A stretch of 64,000 bases of DNA. Origin: Bacillota bacterium (GTDB lineage: Bacteria; Bacillota; Clostridia; Acetivibrionales; DSM-1351). Of this stretch, positions 7,110 through 16,062 are shown one piece after another. Position numbers and translations under genes: made by a program. The stretch is taken from NCBI GenBank assembly GCA_023390335.1, contig JAEWCZ010000013.1, positions 62,001 to 126,000 of the forward strand. The letters run 5' to 3'. How positions within the stretch are numbered: position 1 is the stretch's first letter; every line of letters starts with the position of its first letter. The notes under the pieces are model-generated. The model had not been told where the DNA came from, searched no databases, and saw only the letters and a list, made by a program, of their open reading frames with translations.

Positions 7110-8468
7110 ATGAATATTGAAATAAATTTAAATCAGAAAATGTCTTTATCCCCGCAGATGCAGCAATCTATGGAGATCCTTCAGATGAGTACACAGGAAC
7201 TGATGGATTATGTTAAACAATTATCTGTGGACAACCCTGTTGTAGAGCTCGAAGACCAACCTTATGAAAATGATAGATATGAAGTACTTAGAAAAAAACT
7301 GGAATGGCTAGACTCTGTAAACCAAGAATACAGAGTTTACAACCATGACTTGGAAGATGATGAAAGCAATAAAGATGTGGCACATTATGTAGCAGGTGAT
7401 GATGAGGATTTATATCAGCATTTGCAATCACAATTAAACTTAATAAAGCAACCTCAGGAAATCTATAGAGCAGTGCAATATATGATAGGCTGTATTGATC
7501 AAAATGGGTACCTACAAGAGAATATAGCTGATATAGCAAAGACTATAAATATTGATGAAAGTACGGTAGAAAAAGCCTTACACCAACTCCAATCTATGGA
7601 ACCGGCAGGTGTAGGGGCAAGAAATTTAAAAGAATGTCTTCTGCTTCAATTAGAGAGATTTAATCAAAATAATCCAATAGTGATTGAACTTGTAAATAAT
7701 TATCTTGAATTACTTGGAAAAAATCAGCTGGATCTAATAGTTAAGAGATTAGGCGTTTCAATAGATGAGGTTAAGGATGCATACAAATTTATAAAAAAGC
7801 TGAATCCCAGACCTGGAATGGGATTTGGGGCTCAAAAAGATATTCACTATCACACACCAGATTTAATAGTTGTAAAATTTAGTGATTATTATGAGGTTCT
7901 ATTAAATAATTATTCAGCTCCCCATATTTCAATTAGCAACTATTATCGGAATGTCCTTGCACAAAATCCCTCCGATGATGTTAAAAATTATATTTCATCA
8001 AAAATAAAAGAAGCTGATTGGGCTATTAAATGTATATCACAGAGAAATAATACATTGTTAAATATTACAAGAACAATTGTGGATCAACAAATGGGATTCT
8101 TTGAAAAGGGCGCAAGTTATCTTATACCTATGAATCAGAAAAGTATAGCAGATAAAATGGAAATACATGAATCTACCGTGAGCCGTGCCATAAGAGGAAA
8201 ATACCTTCAATGCTCATGGGGGTTATTTGGCCTTGACTATTTTTTCACTAACGGCCTTTCTCTTGGTCAAGATTCTCAAGTTGTTCCTGATGTTATAAAG
8301 TCAGATATCAAAAAGATAATTACAGGTGAAGACAGAAAGAAACCTTATAGCGATCAAAAAATTGCAGAAATACTAAACCAAAAAGGGATAAATATTGCAA
8401 GAAGAACGGTAACAAAGTATAGAGAGGATATGGATATTCCAAAGGCAGCAATGAGAAAGGAATACTAG
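7110..8468 (+). CDS. rpoN: RNA polymerase sigma-54 factor
   Basis: A 452-residue sigma-54. Region I is the glutamine-rich N-terminus (residues 1-50, with LSPQMQQSMEILQM), which contacts activators. The core-binding domain occupies about residues 80-260. A helix-turn-helix near residues 345-375 (IADKMEIHESTVSRAIRGKY) is followed by the C-terminal RpoN box ARRTVTKYR, which reads the -24 element. The typical acidic region II is short. The gene lies directly after an operon with a sigma-54 promoter. Regulator, promoter, target genes and sigma factor therefore sit within 7 kb. The start ATG has GAGG seven bases upstream. Confidence 0.96.
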   Translation: MNIEINLNQKMSLSPQMQQSMEILQMSTQELMDYVKQLSVDNPVVELEDQPYENDRYEVLRKKLEWLDSVNQEYRVYNHDLEDDESNKDVAHYVAGDDEDLYQHLQSQLNLIKQPQEIYRAVQYMIGCIDQNGYLQENIADIAKTINIDESTVEKALHQLQSMEPAGVGARNLKECLLLQLERFNQNNPIVIELVNNYLELLGKNQLDLIVKRLGVSIDEVKDAYKFIKKLNPRPGMGFGAQKDIHYHTPDLIVVKFSDYYEVLLNNYSAPHISISNYYRNVLAQNPSDDVKNYISSKIKEADWAIKCISQRNNTLLNITRTIVDQQMGFFEKGASYLIPMNQKSIADKMEIHESTVSRAIRGKYLQCSWGLFGLDYFFTNGLSLGQDSQVVPDVIKSDIKKIITGEDRKKPYSDQKIAEILNQKGINIARRTVTKYREDMDIPKAAMRKEY

Positions 8469-8486
8469 TCTTGACTTAATAAAACA

Positions 8487-8520
8487 TTAAAAAATCCATT
8501 ATAAAATTATTATAATGGAT
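8487..8520 (-). terminator. Terminator of the minus-strand zinc-ribbon gene
   Basis: An 11-pair perfect stem (8494-8504 with 8510-8520) overlaps the minus-strand stop codon and is followed on that strand by a six-T run. Confidence 0.75.
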
Positions 8521-8806
8521 CATCCGATTGATGTTGGCTGATTGCTTGTTGTAAAGCTTTTAGACCAATTTTATTATCCCATTGATTAAAGTAGCACCTG
8601 AACTTTGAACCGCAGGAAATACATTCAACGAATTGTTTTGTATCCTTCTGCTCTCGGTTATCGAACATAAATGGAAGAAATTCATTTTTGTTTCTAAGTC
8701 CCGGAGCGTCGGAATCAATTATATATGAATAAACATAAGTAGCTTCGTATTTTATTAAAAAATTACTTTTGTTGCAAACCGGGCATATTAAACTGTTTTC
8801 AGACAT
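8510..8806 (-). CDS. Small zinc-ribbon protein of unknown function
   Basis: A 98-residue cytosolic protein with two Cys pairs, CPVC near the N-terminus and CISC near residue 70. This is the layout of a zinc ribbon interrupted by a 55-residue loop. No catalytic domain is evident. I chose the ATG with GGAGG upstream; a TTG four codons earlier overlaps that ribosome site. It stands alone on the minus strand between rpoN and the SOS helicase operon, so its neighbours do not suggest a function. The family is not recognised. Confidence 0.7.
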   Translation of the reverse strand: MSENSLICPVCNKSNFLIKYEATYVYSYIIDSDAPGLRNKNEFLPFMFDNREQKDTKQFVECISCGSKFRCYFNQWDNKIGLKALQQAISQHQSDDPL

Positions 8807-8920
8807 ATGTGCCTCCAAATTAGATTTATTATTAAAATTGCCAGTAAATTAATATGTTATTCATAGTTTATTTAATAAATAAAAGGAGGCTGAAAAATGG
8901 ATTATACTTTAAGGCCTACG

Positions 8921-8949
8921 TTGAAAAAGAATTGATTTATTGGTATAAT
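8921..8949 (+). promoter_or_regulatory. Sigma-A promoter of the helicase operon
   Basis: TTGAAA (8921-8926), a 17-base spacer, and TATAAT (8944-8949) preceded by TG (extended -10). Transcription should start near 8956, inside the LexA box at 8952-8963. Confidence 0.8.
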
Positions 8950-8951
8950 AA

Positions 8952-8963
8952 GAACTAACGTTC
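8952..8963. promoter_or_regulatory. LexA (SOS) operator
   Basis: GAACTAACGTTC fits the Gram-positive SOS box core GAAC-N4-GTTC and sits on the predicted transcription start. A 10-pair hairpin with two G-U pairs (8971-8994) follows in the untranslated leader. Confidence 0.8.
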
Positions 8964-9047
8964 TTGATGAAGCTGATTGGTATGCCGGTCAGCTATTTTA
9001 TTGATTAGCAACTAAAATATTTGTTATGGAGGCTAAAATAGTAAAGT

Positions 9048-11408
9048 ATGGGCAAACCCGAGATAAAAATATCAATCAGAAACCTTGTTGAACTGGTGCT
9101 GAGGTCCGGTGACATTGATAACAGGCTTGTTTCCTCGGGCAGAATGTTGGAAGGTACCAAAATTCATCAGAAGATACAAAAGCAAGGTGGAGAGTTATAT
9201 AGCAAAGAGGTTTCTCTTGCCCATAGCTACGAAGCCAAGGATTTTATATTCAGACTTGAGGGGCGTGCTGATGGTATTATAGCTGAACCGGGTGGAGTTG
9301 TAATAGACGAAATAAAATCAACAACACGTCCAATAGAATTGATAGATGAAGATTTCAGCCTCCTGCATTGGGCACAGGCAAAATGCTATGCTTTTATTTA
9401 CGCTATCCAGAATGATCTTGAAAGTATATATGTACAATTGACGTATTTTCATTTAGATACAGAAGAAATTAAAAGAATCAGAAAGCAGTTTTCTATTAAA
9501 GAGTTGACGGAATTTATTGAAGATTTACTAGATAAATATTTTGTATGGGCCAATATATCCGATTCTTGGAATAAACAAAGAGATGACTCTATTAAATTAA
9601 TTCAGTTTCCCTTTAAAGAATACAGGAAGGGACAGCGTGAGCTTGCAGTTGCGGTATATAAAACCATAATGCAAGGTAAAAAACTATTTGCTCAAGCCCC
9701 TACTGGTATTGGAAAAACAATATCAACACTTTTTCCTGCGGTTAAAGCTTTAGGAGAACAGCATATTTCAAAAATTTTTTATTTAACTGCCAAAACCATT
9801 ACAAGGCAAGTAGCTGAAGAGGCATTTTCAAAAATGAGAGAGTGTGGTTTAGTATTCAGAACGATTACTCTTACTGCAAAGGATAAAATATGTTTCAACA
9901 AAGAAGGAAGCTGTAATCCCGATTTTTGTGAATATGCAAAAGGCCATTACAACAGGGTTAACATTGCACTGGAAGATGTACTAAAAAATTCTGAAAGCCT
10001 TTCCAGAGATGTAATAGAAGAGTATTCACACAAACATACGGTTTGTCCCTTTGAATTCAGCCTCGACCTGTCATTGTGGGCAGATTGTATTATTTGCGAT
10101 TATAATTATGCATTTGACCCAAGGGTGTATCTTAAAAGATTTTTTCTAAACAATACTGGAGATTATGCTTTTTTGGTTGATGAGGCACACAACTTGGTAG
10201 ACAGAGCAAGAGAGATGTTTTCTGCACAAATCCATAAGTCTGCATACCTTGAGGCAAAAAAGCTCATGAAATCAAAAGTCCCAAAGGTTGCAAAGATATT
10301 GAACAAAATAAATTCATATATGGTGTCTCTACGCAAACAATGCGCGGATGAAGGCTTTATTGTTAGCAAAACAGAACTTAAAGACCTTTATAGGTTACTA
10401 AGCAACTTTATAACTGAATCAGAGGAATGGATACTGAAAAATCAAAATAACAACATTGAGGGTTTTGAACAGCTACTTGAAGTTTATTTTGAATCAATAG
10501 CATTTACCAGAATGGCTGATTTTTATGATGAAAGATACGTTACATTTATAGAATCAAGAGCAAATGATGTCAGAGTAAAGCTTTTTTGTCTAGACCCATC
10601 ATACCTCCTTGCAGATGCAGTAAAAAGAGGTAAAGCAGCTGTATTTTTTTCTGCAACTCTTACACCTGTCAGCTACTTCATGGATATATTGGGCGGGGAC
10701 GAAGAGGATTACAATATTAACCTTGCTTCACCATTTGATATGGACAATCTCTGCCTTATTGTTAATGATAATATTTCCACAAGATATAAAAACCGTGACA
10801 AAAGCTATGACAAAATAGTGGACATAATCTGGTCTACTATAAGCAAAAAAATAGGGAATTATGTAGTGTTTTTTCCTTCATATAAATATATGAACGAGGT
10901 GTATACAAGGTTTACAGAGCAATATCCCGAAACGGATACTATAATACAGGAAACTTCCATGACAGAAGAAGAACGGGAGAACTTTCTAAATAGGTTTCAA
11001 TCCGGTGGGGAAAAGAACTTGGTTTCTTTTAGTGTGCTGGGGGGGATTTTTTCTGAGGGCATAGATTTGAAGGGAGACAGGCTAATAGGGGCAATAATAG
11101 TAGGTGTAGGACTTCCGCAGGTTAGTCCTGAACAAGATATAATCATGAATTATTTTCAAAATAAAAATGCGATGGGATTTGAAAACGCATATATGTATCC
11201 GGGCATGAACAAAGTACTACAGGCAGCAGGAAGGGTAATCCGTTCAGAACAAGATGTAGGAACAGTAATACTACTTGACGAAAGATTTTCAAACGGAAGT
11301 TACAGACGATTATTTCCAAGACACTGGGAACATGCCTTGCGTATACAGGATACGGGGCAGTTGGGGAAAAGGTTGGAGCAGTTCTGGAAGTTAAAACTCA
11401 TAGACTAG
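9048..11408 (+). CDS. Cas4/RecB-like nuclease fused to XPD/DinG-like helicase
   Basis: A 786-residue fusion. Residues 1-190 form a PD-(D/E)XK nuclease of the Cas4/RecB type (GRADGI near 85, VIDEIKST near 100). The rest is a superfamily 2 helicase of the Rad3/XPD/DinG group: Walker A APTGIGKT near 222, a cysteine set near 280-340 (CFNKEGSC, DFCEY, later CPF) expected to hold a 4Fe-4S cluster, DEAH near 378, and motif VI QAAGRVIR near 725. Such enzymes unwind DNA 5' to 3' and process damaged or flapped ends. The only good ribosome site, GGAGG at 9028, is 15 bases before the ATG, which is unusually far; an in-frame stop rules out an upstream start. The LexA box upstream marks it as a DNA-damage gene, and it is co-transcribed with the next helicase. 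Confidence 0.88.
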   Translation: MGKPEIKISIRNLVELVLRSGDIDNRLVSSGRMLEGTKIHQKIQKQGGELYSKEVSLAHSYEAKDFIFRLEGRADGIIAEPGGVVIDEIKSTTRPIELIDEDFSLLHWAQAKCYAFIYAIQNDLESIYVQLTYFHLDTEEIKRIRKQFSIKELTEFIEDLLDKYFVWANISDSWNKQRDDSIKLIQFPFKEYRKGQRELAVAVYKTIMQGKKLFAQAPTGIGKTISTLFPAVKALGEQHISKIFYLTAKTITRQVAEEAFSKMRECGLVFRTITLTAKDKICFNKEGSCNPDFCEYAKGHYNRVNIALEDVLKNSESLSRDVIEEYSHKHTVCPFEFSLDLSLWADCIICDYNYAFDPRVYLKRFFLNNTGDYAFLVDEAHNLVDRAREMFSAQIHKSAYLEAKKLMKSKVPKVAKILNKINSYMVSLRKQCADEGFIVSKTELKDLYRLLSNFITESEEWILKNQNNNIEGFEQLLEVYFESIAFTRMADFYDERYVTFIESRANDVRVKLFCLDPSYLLADAVKRGKAAVFFSATLTPVSYFMDILGGDEEDYNINLASPFDMDNLCLIVNDNISTRYKNRDKSYDKIVDIIWSTISKKIGNYVVFFPSYKYMNEVYTRFTEQYPETDTIIQETSMTEEERENFLNRFQSGGEKNLVSFSVLGGIFSEGIDLKGDRLIGAIIVGVGLPQVSPEQDIIMNYFQNKNAMGFENAYMYPGMNKVLQAAGRVIRSEQDVGTVILLDERFSNGSYRRLFPRHWEHALRIQDTGQLGKRLEQFWKLKLID

Positions 11409-11417
11409 GTGGAATAC

Positions 11418-13505
11418 ATGACACAATCTGAAATGGACAGTGAATTTAAAAATTTAAGTGCCGAGCAAAGAGAAGCGGTTCTTACTGTAGAAGGGCCTGT
11501 ACTGCTTATTGCCGGCCCGGGAAGTGGAAAAACCACTGTAATTGTAAACCGGGTTTATAATTTAATTAAATCAGGTATCAATCCAAATAGTATAATGACA
11601 CTTACCTTTAATAAGGCAGCCCAGCTAGAAATGGAAAGGCGTTTTCAAAAGCTTTACGGAAATAAGATAAAAGAAAAAGTACAATTTGCGACACTGCACA
11701 GTTTTTGTAATAGAGTAGTCAGAGACTATGAAAGAATGAAAGGTCAGAGCTTAAGGCGTATTGAGGGTACTGAAGAAGACATAAACAAAAAGATACTGTT
11801 AAAGGATATCTATCACGGCGTAAATAATGCAAGAATTAATGATGATGAGTTGGATAACCTCATTAACGAAATAAGTTATATAAAAAATAAAATGATTAAG
11901 AATGCTGATGACAGCGTTTTCAGCTCAAAAAAGTTTTCAATGGTCTATAAAGCTTATGAAGAGTATAAGAAAAAAAATCTCATGATTGACTTTGACGATA
12001 TGCTTACATATGCCTATAGTATTCTTTCAAGATATCCGCAAATTTTAAAAGGCTATAAAAAACGTTATAACTATATTCAGGTAGATGAAGGCCAGGATTT
12101 GTCAAACATACAGTTTGCAATACTAAAACTGTTGGCAGGATCGGACGGGAATGTATTCATAGTAGCAGACGATGATCAATCTATCTACCGTTTCAGGGGA
12201 GCCGAACCGCAGTACATTCTGGATATAAGCAATGAATTCAACAATCTCAGGCTTTTCCGGCTTGAAAACAACTACAGATCTTCCAGTAATATTGTACACC
12301 TTACCAGCAAGTTTATAATGAAAAACGATAAAAGGTATATGAAAGCACACAAAACCAATAATAAAAGCACAGACGATCCGAAGATTCTCAGTGCTGAAAA
12401 TGAGAGTGGGCAGCAGGATATTATTCTAAAGGAGATAGAAGGTTTGCTTAAGGGAAGAAATCCCATGAGTGTTGGAATCTTGTACAGAAACAACCTCTCA
12501 TCAATTCTTGTTTCAGATAAACTGCAAAGGAAAGGTATACCATTTAGAATAAAGCAGAACAGACTGTTTTTTTTCAGACACTGGCTTGTTCAGGAGGTAT
12601 GTGCCTTTTTAATGTTTGCACTAGATGGTTCTGATGCAGAATCATTTACAAAAATATGCTTTAGAATGAACAGATTTATATCTAAAACAATGCTGGAATG
12701 TGTTTTGCAGGGCGAGCAACACGATAATGTAATTGATATAATAGTTAATAATCATGACCTGAAACCCTTTCAGCTTACTTCGATGAGGGAATTAAAAGGA
12801 GAATTTGCCTCATTGGCAAGAAAAAACCCTTGGGCAGCATTAGAATACATAAAAAATAATTTCAGATATCTGGATAGCGTTAAAGAATACAGCAATATAT
12901 CCGGTCAGTCCTACGAGTACCTGAACAGGCTATATGGAATTTTACAAGGAATATCGATTGATTGCCCTACTATTTCTGCATTTATTATGAGATTGCAGGA
13001 GCTAGAACATTTATTTGAGGACGGAGGATATACACAAAGCGGGGAAAATAGCCATATAACTCTCAGTACATTACACTCCTCAAAAGGCCTGGAATACGAC
13101 AGTGTATTTATGATAGATTTGATTAATAGTGAGATTCCGGGAGATAAGGTTCTGGAAAATTCAGAAAAAATTGTCCTTGAAGAGGAGCGGAGACTTTTTT
13201 ATGTGGGAATGACAAGAGCAAGGAAAGATTTATATCTGCTCAATCCTTGCTCGTTAAATAATGAAAAAGTAATGAGGTCTATTTTCGTTAATGAGGTTGT
13301 ACAACTCTTGCAAAAGGACATAATAAATAATGTAGGCGAAGGAAAGTTTGTTAACCATGCTAAGTTTGGAAGAGGAATGATAGTTGCAATAAATCAGGAA
13401 CATGACTCGGACAGACATACTATAGAAATTAAGTTTTTTAAGGTGGGATGCAGAAAACTTGATCTTCAACTCTGCCTTGATAATAAACTTATTAGCTTTG
13501 AATAA
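11418..13505 (+). CDS. UvrD/PcrA-like superfamily 1 helicase
   Basis: A 695-residue 3'-5' DNA helicase. Visible motifs are Q-motif LSAEQREAV, Walker A AGPGSGKTT near residue 35, Walker B DEGQD near 220, DDDQSIYRFRGA, and LSTLHSSKGLEYDSVFM. The C-terminal 55 residues (HAKFGRGMIV, then FKVGCRKLDL) resemble the Tudor-like domain with which PcrA/UvrD binds RNA polymerase. The ATG at 11418 with AGGTGG upstream is preferred to a GTG that abuts the previous stop. With a nine-base gap to the upstream helicase, the two are surely one SOS-regulated unit for repair or for removing proteins from DNA. A separate housekeeping pcrA may exist elsewhere. Confidence 0.88.
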   Translation: MTQSEMDSEFKNLSAEQREAVLTVEGPVLLIAGPGSGKTTVIVNRVYNLIKSGINPNSIMTLTFNKAAQLEMERRFQKLYGNKIKEKVQFATLHSFCNRVVRDYERMKGQSLRRIEGTEEDINKKILLKDIYHGVNNARINDDELDNLINEISYIKNKMIKNADDSVFSSKKFSMVYKAYEEYKKKNLMIDFDDMLTYAYSILSRYPQILKGYKKRYNYIQVDEGQDLSNIQFAILKLLAGSDGNVFIVADDDQSIYRFRGAEPQYILDISNEFNNLRLFRLENNYRSSSNIVHLTSKFIMKNDKRYMKAHKTNNKSTDDPKILSAENESGQQDIILKEIEGLLKGRNPMSVGILYRNNLSSILVSDKLQRKGIPFRIKQNRLFFFRHWLVQEVCAFLMFALDGSDAESFTKICFRMNRFISKTMLECVLQGEQHDNVIDIIVNNHDLKPFQLTSMRELKGEFASLARKNPWAALEYIKNNFRYLDSVKEYSNISGQSYEYLNRLYGILQGISIDCPTISAFIMRLQELEHLFEDGGYTQSGENSHITLSTLHSSKGLEYDSVFMIDLINSEIPGDKVLENSEKIVLEEERRLFYVGMTRARKDLYLLNPCSLNNEKVMRSIFVNEVVQLLQKDIINNVGEGKFVNHAKFGRGMIVAINQEHDSDRHTIEIKFFKVGCRKLDLQLCLDNKLISFE

Positions 13506-13589
13506 AATACATGCTATACAATAGAAATGTAAAATGGTTTGCAAAACATAATGCGTTTTGCTATCATAGGTTGATATGGAGGAATTTAC

Positions 13590-14156
13590 ATGATAGAAAA
13601 ATATTATCCAGACTTATATTTTGATAGTATAAGACATATTGATATAAATATACTTAAAGAAAGAGGAATAAAGGGAGTTATACTTGACATAGATAATACC
13701 CTTGTTCCAATGCATGCAAAGGATGCCGATGAAAATGCAATCAGTTGGGTGGCTGAACTGCAAAAAATAGGCTTCAAGGTATGTATTTTATCAAATGCAT
13801 CACTTAATAGGGTAACAAGGTTCAACAAAGAAATGTCGGTAATGGCAATACACAGAGCATATAAACCTGCAGGAAAAGCTTTTCTTAATGCAGCTGAAAA
13901 AATGGGGCTTGAGCCTGAAAAAGTAGCGGTTATCGGTGACCAGATATTTACCGATATATACGGGGGCAATAAAGTAAATATGCTTACAGTTCTTGTGAAA
14001 CCAATAGATAAAAAAGAGATTCTGTATGTCAGGTTAAAAAGGCATATTGAGAAAAGAGTACTAAGACGTTTTAGCAATGTACAAACGTCTAGACTGGAAA
14101 TAAGAAAAGAATGGAAAAAGAGTAGGCTTCAAATAGAAAGAAGCCGATTAAAATGA
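13590..14156 (+). CDS. yqeG: YqeG-family HAD phosphatase
   Basis: A 188-residue HAD hydrolase of subclass IIIA. Motif I is ILDIDNTLVP (nucleophile Asp33, acid Asp35). SNAS is motif II, the Lys in YKPAGKAF is motif III, and VIGDQIFTDI is motif IV. YqeG proteins are conserved in Firmicutes and related to phosphatidylglycerophosphate phosphatase, though their substrate is not settled. The C-terminal 50 residues are strongly basic (many Arg/Lys) and may bind RNA or membrane. The gene is 18 bases from aroE and follows a ribosome site GGAGG. A short hairpin (13541-13561) precedes it. Confidence 0.9.
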   Translation: MIEKYYPDLYFDSIRHIDINILKERGIKGVILDIDNTLVPMHAKDADENAISWVAELQKIGFKVCILSNASLNRVTRFNKEMSVMAIHRAYKPAGKAFLNAAEKMGLEPEKVAVIGDQIFTDIYGGNKVNMLTVLVKPIDKKEILYVRLKRHIEKRVLRRFSNVQTSRLEIRKEWKKSRLQIERSRLK

Positions 14157-14174
14157 CATTGGAGGGGCAAGCCA

Positions 14175-15059
14175 ATGAACTTGGTTGAAGTTGTTAATGG
14201 AAAAACGCAGTTGTACGGTGTTCTTGGTAACCCGGTTGAGCACACAAAATCACCATTTATTCATAATACACTCTTTGAAGAATTTAAAATAAATGCAATA
14301 TATTTACCTGTTTATGTAGACAATGGGAAGTTGGAACAGGTTATGGATGGATTCAGGGCTATACACTTTTCAGGTTTTAATGTAACTGTTCCATTTAAAA
14401 AAGACATAATACAATATCTGGATGAGGTTTCTGCAGAAGGTATGCTTATGGGTGCAGTTAATACTGTGAAAAACCGGGACGGGAGATTCATTGGGTATAA
14501 TACAGATGCAGAAGGATTTGTTAGAGACTTTTGTGATGGGTTTGAAACGACCTTCAAAGGCAAGAGAGTAATGCTGTTGGGAGCAGGGGGAACATCAAGG
14601 GCTATTGCTGTCAGGCTAGCAACTGAGGGTATAGAGCATCTGACAATAGTAAACAGGACAGAAGCCAACGCCAAAAGCATTTCCGATCTTGTAAACAGCA
14701 ATTTCGGAAATATTGTTAGTACTATGCTCCCGGAGAAAGACATCCTCGACAAAGAATTTGAAAACAACCAGATTATTATAAATACAACACCTGCTGGAAT
14801 GAGTACATATCTTGATTCAACACCCTTTGATCTTGATTTTAACTTTAACGGAACTCAGCTGGTATACGATGTTCTATATGTCCCCAAGAAAACAAGATTT
14901 CTAAATCAAGCCGAAAAAGCGGGATGTAAAATAAGAAACGGATTTGGGATGTTGATAAACCAGGGTGTTTCAGCTTTTGAGATTTGGACGGGTATGCAGG
15001 TTGAAAGAAAGAAAACCAATGAACTCTTAAAAAATATAGAAAATATAAAGGGATTTTGA
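14175..15059 (+). CDS. aroE: Shikimate dehydrogenase
   Basis: A 294-residue NADP-dependent enzyme that reduces 3-dehydroshikimate to shikimate in aromatic amino acid synthesis. Substrate-binding residues are visible in GNPVEHTKSPFIHN near residue 16, NVTVPFKK (catalytic Lys near 75) and NTDAEGF near 112. The nucleotide site is GAGGTSRAI near 137, and GFGMLINQGVSAFEIW near the C-terminus is also typical. The length is normal. The ribosome site is GGAGGGG. It is co-directional and close to yqeG, with comFB 60 bases downstream. Confidence 0.95.
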   Translation: MNLVEVVNGKTQLYGVLGNPVEHTKSPFIHNTLFEEFKINAIYLPVYVDNGKLEQVMDGFRAIHFSGFNVTVPFKKDIIQYLDEVSAEGMLMGAVNTVKNRDGRFIGYNTDAEGFVRDFCDGFETTFKGKRVMLLGAGGTSRAIAVRLATEGIEHLTIVNRTEANAKSISDLVNSNFGNIVSTMLPEKDILDKEFENNQIIINTTPAGMSTYLDSTPFDLDFNFNGTQLVYDVLYVPKKTRFLNQAEKAGCKIRNGFGMLINQGVSAFEIWTGMQVERKKTNELLKNIENIKGF

Positions 15060-15119
15060 AAATATTACCGAAATGATTAATGTATGTAATTTTATAAGTC
15101 GGTATGAGGGGATGAAAGT

Positions 15120-15386
15120 ATGGTAACGTTGAAAAATTATATGGAGGAAGTTGTGTTCAATCTGATAGACGGTGTCCTGGACGATATCAACATGTGCAAA
15201 TGCGAATTATGTGTTAAGGATATTGCTGCTCTTGCCCTAAACAGCCTTCCTCCCAAATACATTGCCTCTGAAAAAGGCGAGTTGTATTCAAAAATAAACA
15301 GTTTGAGAAGCCAATTTGAGGTAGATGTTATATCAGCTATTACAAAAGCAGCAGTTCTCGTTAAAAAAGCACCAAGGCATCAATAA
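15120..15386 (+). CDS. comFB: ComFB-family late competence protein
   Basis: An 88-residue protein matching the ComFB family: KNYMEEVVFNLID at the start, a Cys-containing CKCELCVKDIAALALN helix and the LPPKYI segment. B. subtilis comFB lies in the comF operon. The family has been linked to competence and, in other bacteria, to cyclic-dinucleotide binding. A precise role in clostridia is not known. The Cys residues (CKCELC) could bind zinc. It is the last plus-strand gene before a convergent minus-strand gene only 12 bases away, and no terminator is visible there. Confidence 0.85.
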   Translation: MVTLKNYMEEVVFNLIDGVLDDINMCKCELCVKDIAALALNSLPPKYIASEKGELYSKINSLRSQFEVDVISAITKAAVLVKKAPRHQ

Positions 15387-15397
15387 TAATTCACTAA

Positions 15398-16042
15398 CTA
15401 TTTATTACCAAAGGATTTATTTCTTTCTCTACGTGAAGACACAATTTTGTAAATTACAAATAGGACAATGCAGATTAAAATCAGTGCTATTACTATATTT
15501 TCAAAACCCTTAAAATACGGCCTGATTTTAGTCTCATAATCCTTTCCAAACACAAATCCAAGATAGATCAGAGTAAAATTCCATGGAAGCATTCCTATAG
15601 TTGAAAAAATAATAAACTTAAATTTATTTATTTTAGCGATTCCAGCTGGTAAAGAAATAAATGTTCTGATTACAGGAAGAAGCCTTCCAAGACACACAGC
15701 AAGCATACCTCTTTTTTTAAATATCTCTTCTGCTTTATAGAAATTCTTTTCCGATACAAAAAAGTACTTTCCGTATTTAAGTATAAAAGGTCTGCCGCCA
15801 TAAGAACCAACAAAATAGGCAAACATGGAGCCTATAAGACTGCCTACAGCGGCAGCGATATTTGCTTCCAGAAGAGTAATGCTTCCCTGGGAAGCCATCA
15901 TCCCTCCGAAAGGCAGTATGATTTCACTGGGAAGGGGAATACAACTGCTTTCAAAAAGCATCCATAGTCCAATTCCCCAGACTCCCATACCCTCAATAAT
16001 ATCTATTAAAGGCATTAAAATATTATGAATAATAGTAGTCAT
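15398..16042 (-). CDS. DedA-family membrane protein
   Basis: A 214-residue integral membrane protein of the DedA/SNARE-associated (VTT) family. ESSCIPLPSEIILPFGG near residue 35 and GRLLPVIRTFISLPAG near 125 are the two conserved re-entrant motifs. Relatives move lipid carriers such as undecaprenyl phosphate or phosphatidylethanolamine across the membrane. It lies 20 bases downstream of an LCP-family gene on the same strand. LCP enzymes transfer polymers from undecaprenyl pyrophosphate, so recycling of that carrier is a reasonable shared theme (inference). Confidence 0.9.
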   Translation of the reverse strand: MTTIIHNILMPLIDIIEGMGVWGIGLWMLFESSCIPLPSEIILPFGGMMASQGSITLLEANIAAAVGSLIGSMFAYFVGSYGGRPFILKYGKYFFVSEKNFYKAEEIFKKRGMLAVCLGRLLPVIRTFISLPAGIAKINKFKFIIFSTIGMLPWNFTLIYLGFVFGKDYETKIRPYFKGFENIVIALILICIVLFVIYKIVSSRRERNKSFGNK

Positions 16043-16062
16043 CTTTTTACGCTCCTTAAATT

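Noticed and set aside
8897..8935. A 12-codon frame with a good ribosome site (AGGAGG) before the helicase operon, possibly a leader peptide.
   Set aside because: The -35 element of the helicase promoter (8921) lies inside it, so it would not be on that transcript. No attenuator logic is visible.
13604..14077. A 157-codon minus-strand open frame opposite yqeG.
   Set aside because: No ribosome site and no recognisable protein; the plus-strand frame holds all HAD motifs. It is a codon-bias shadow.
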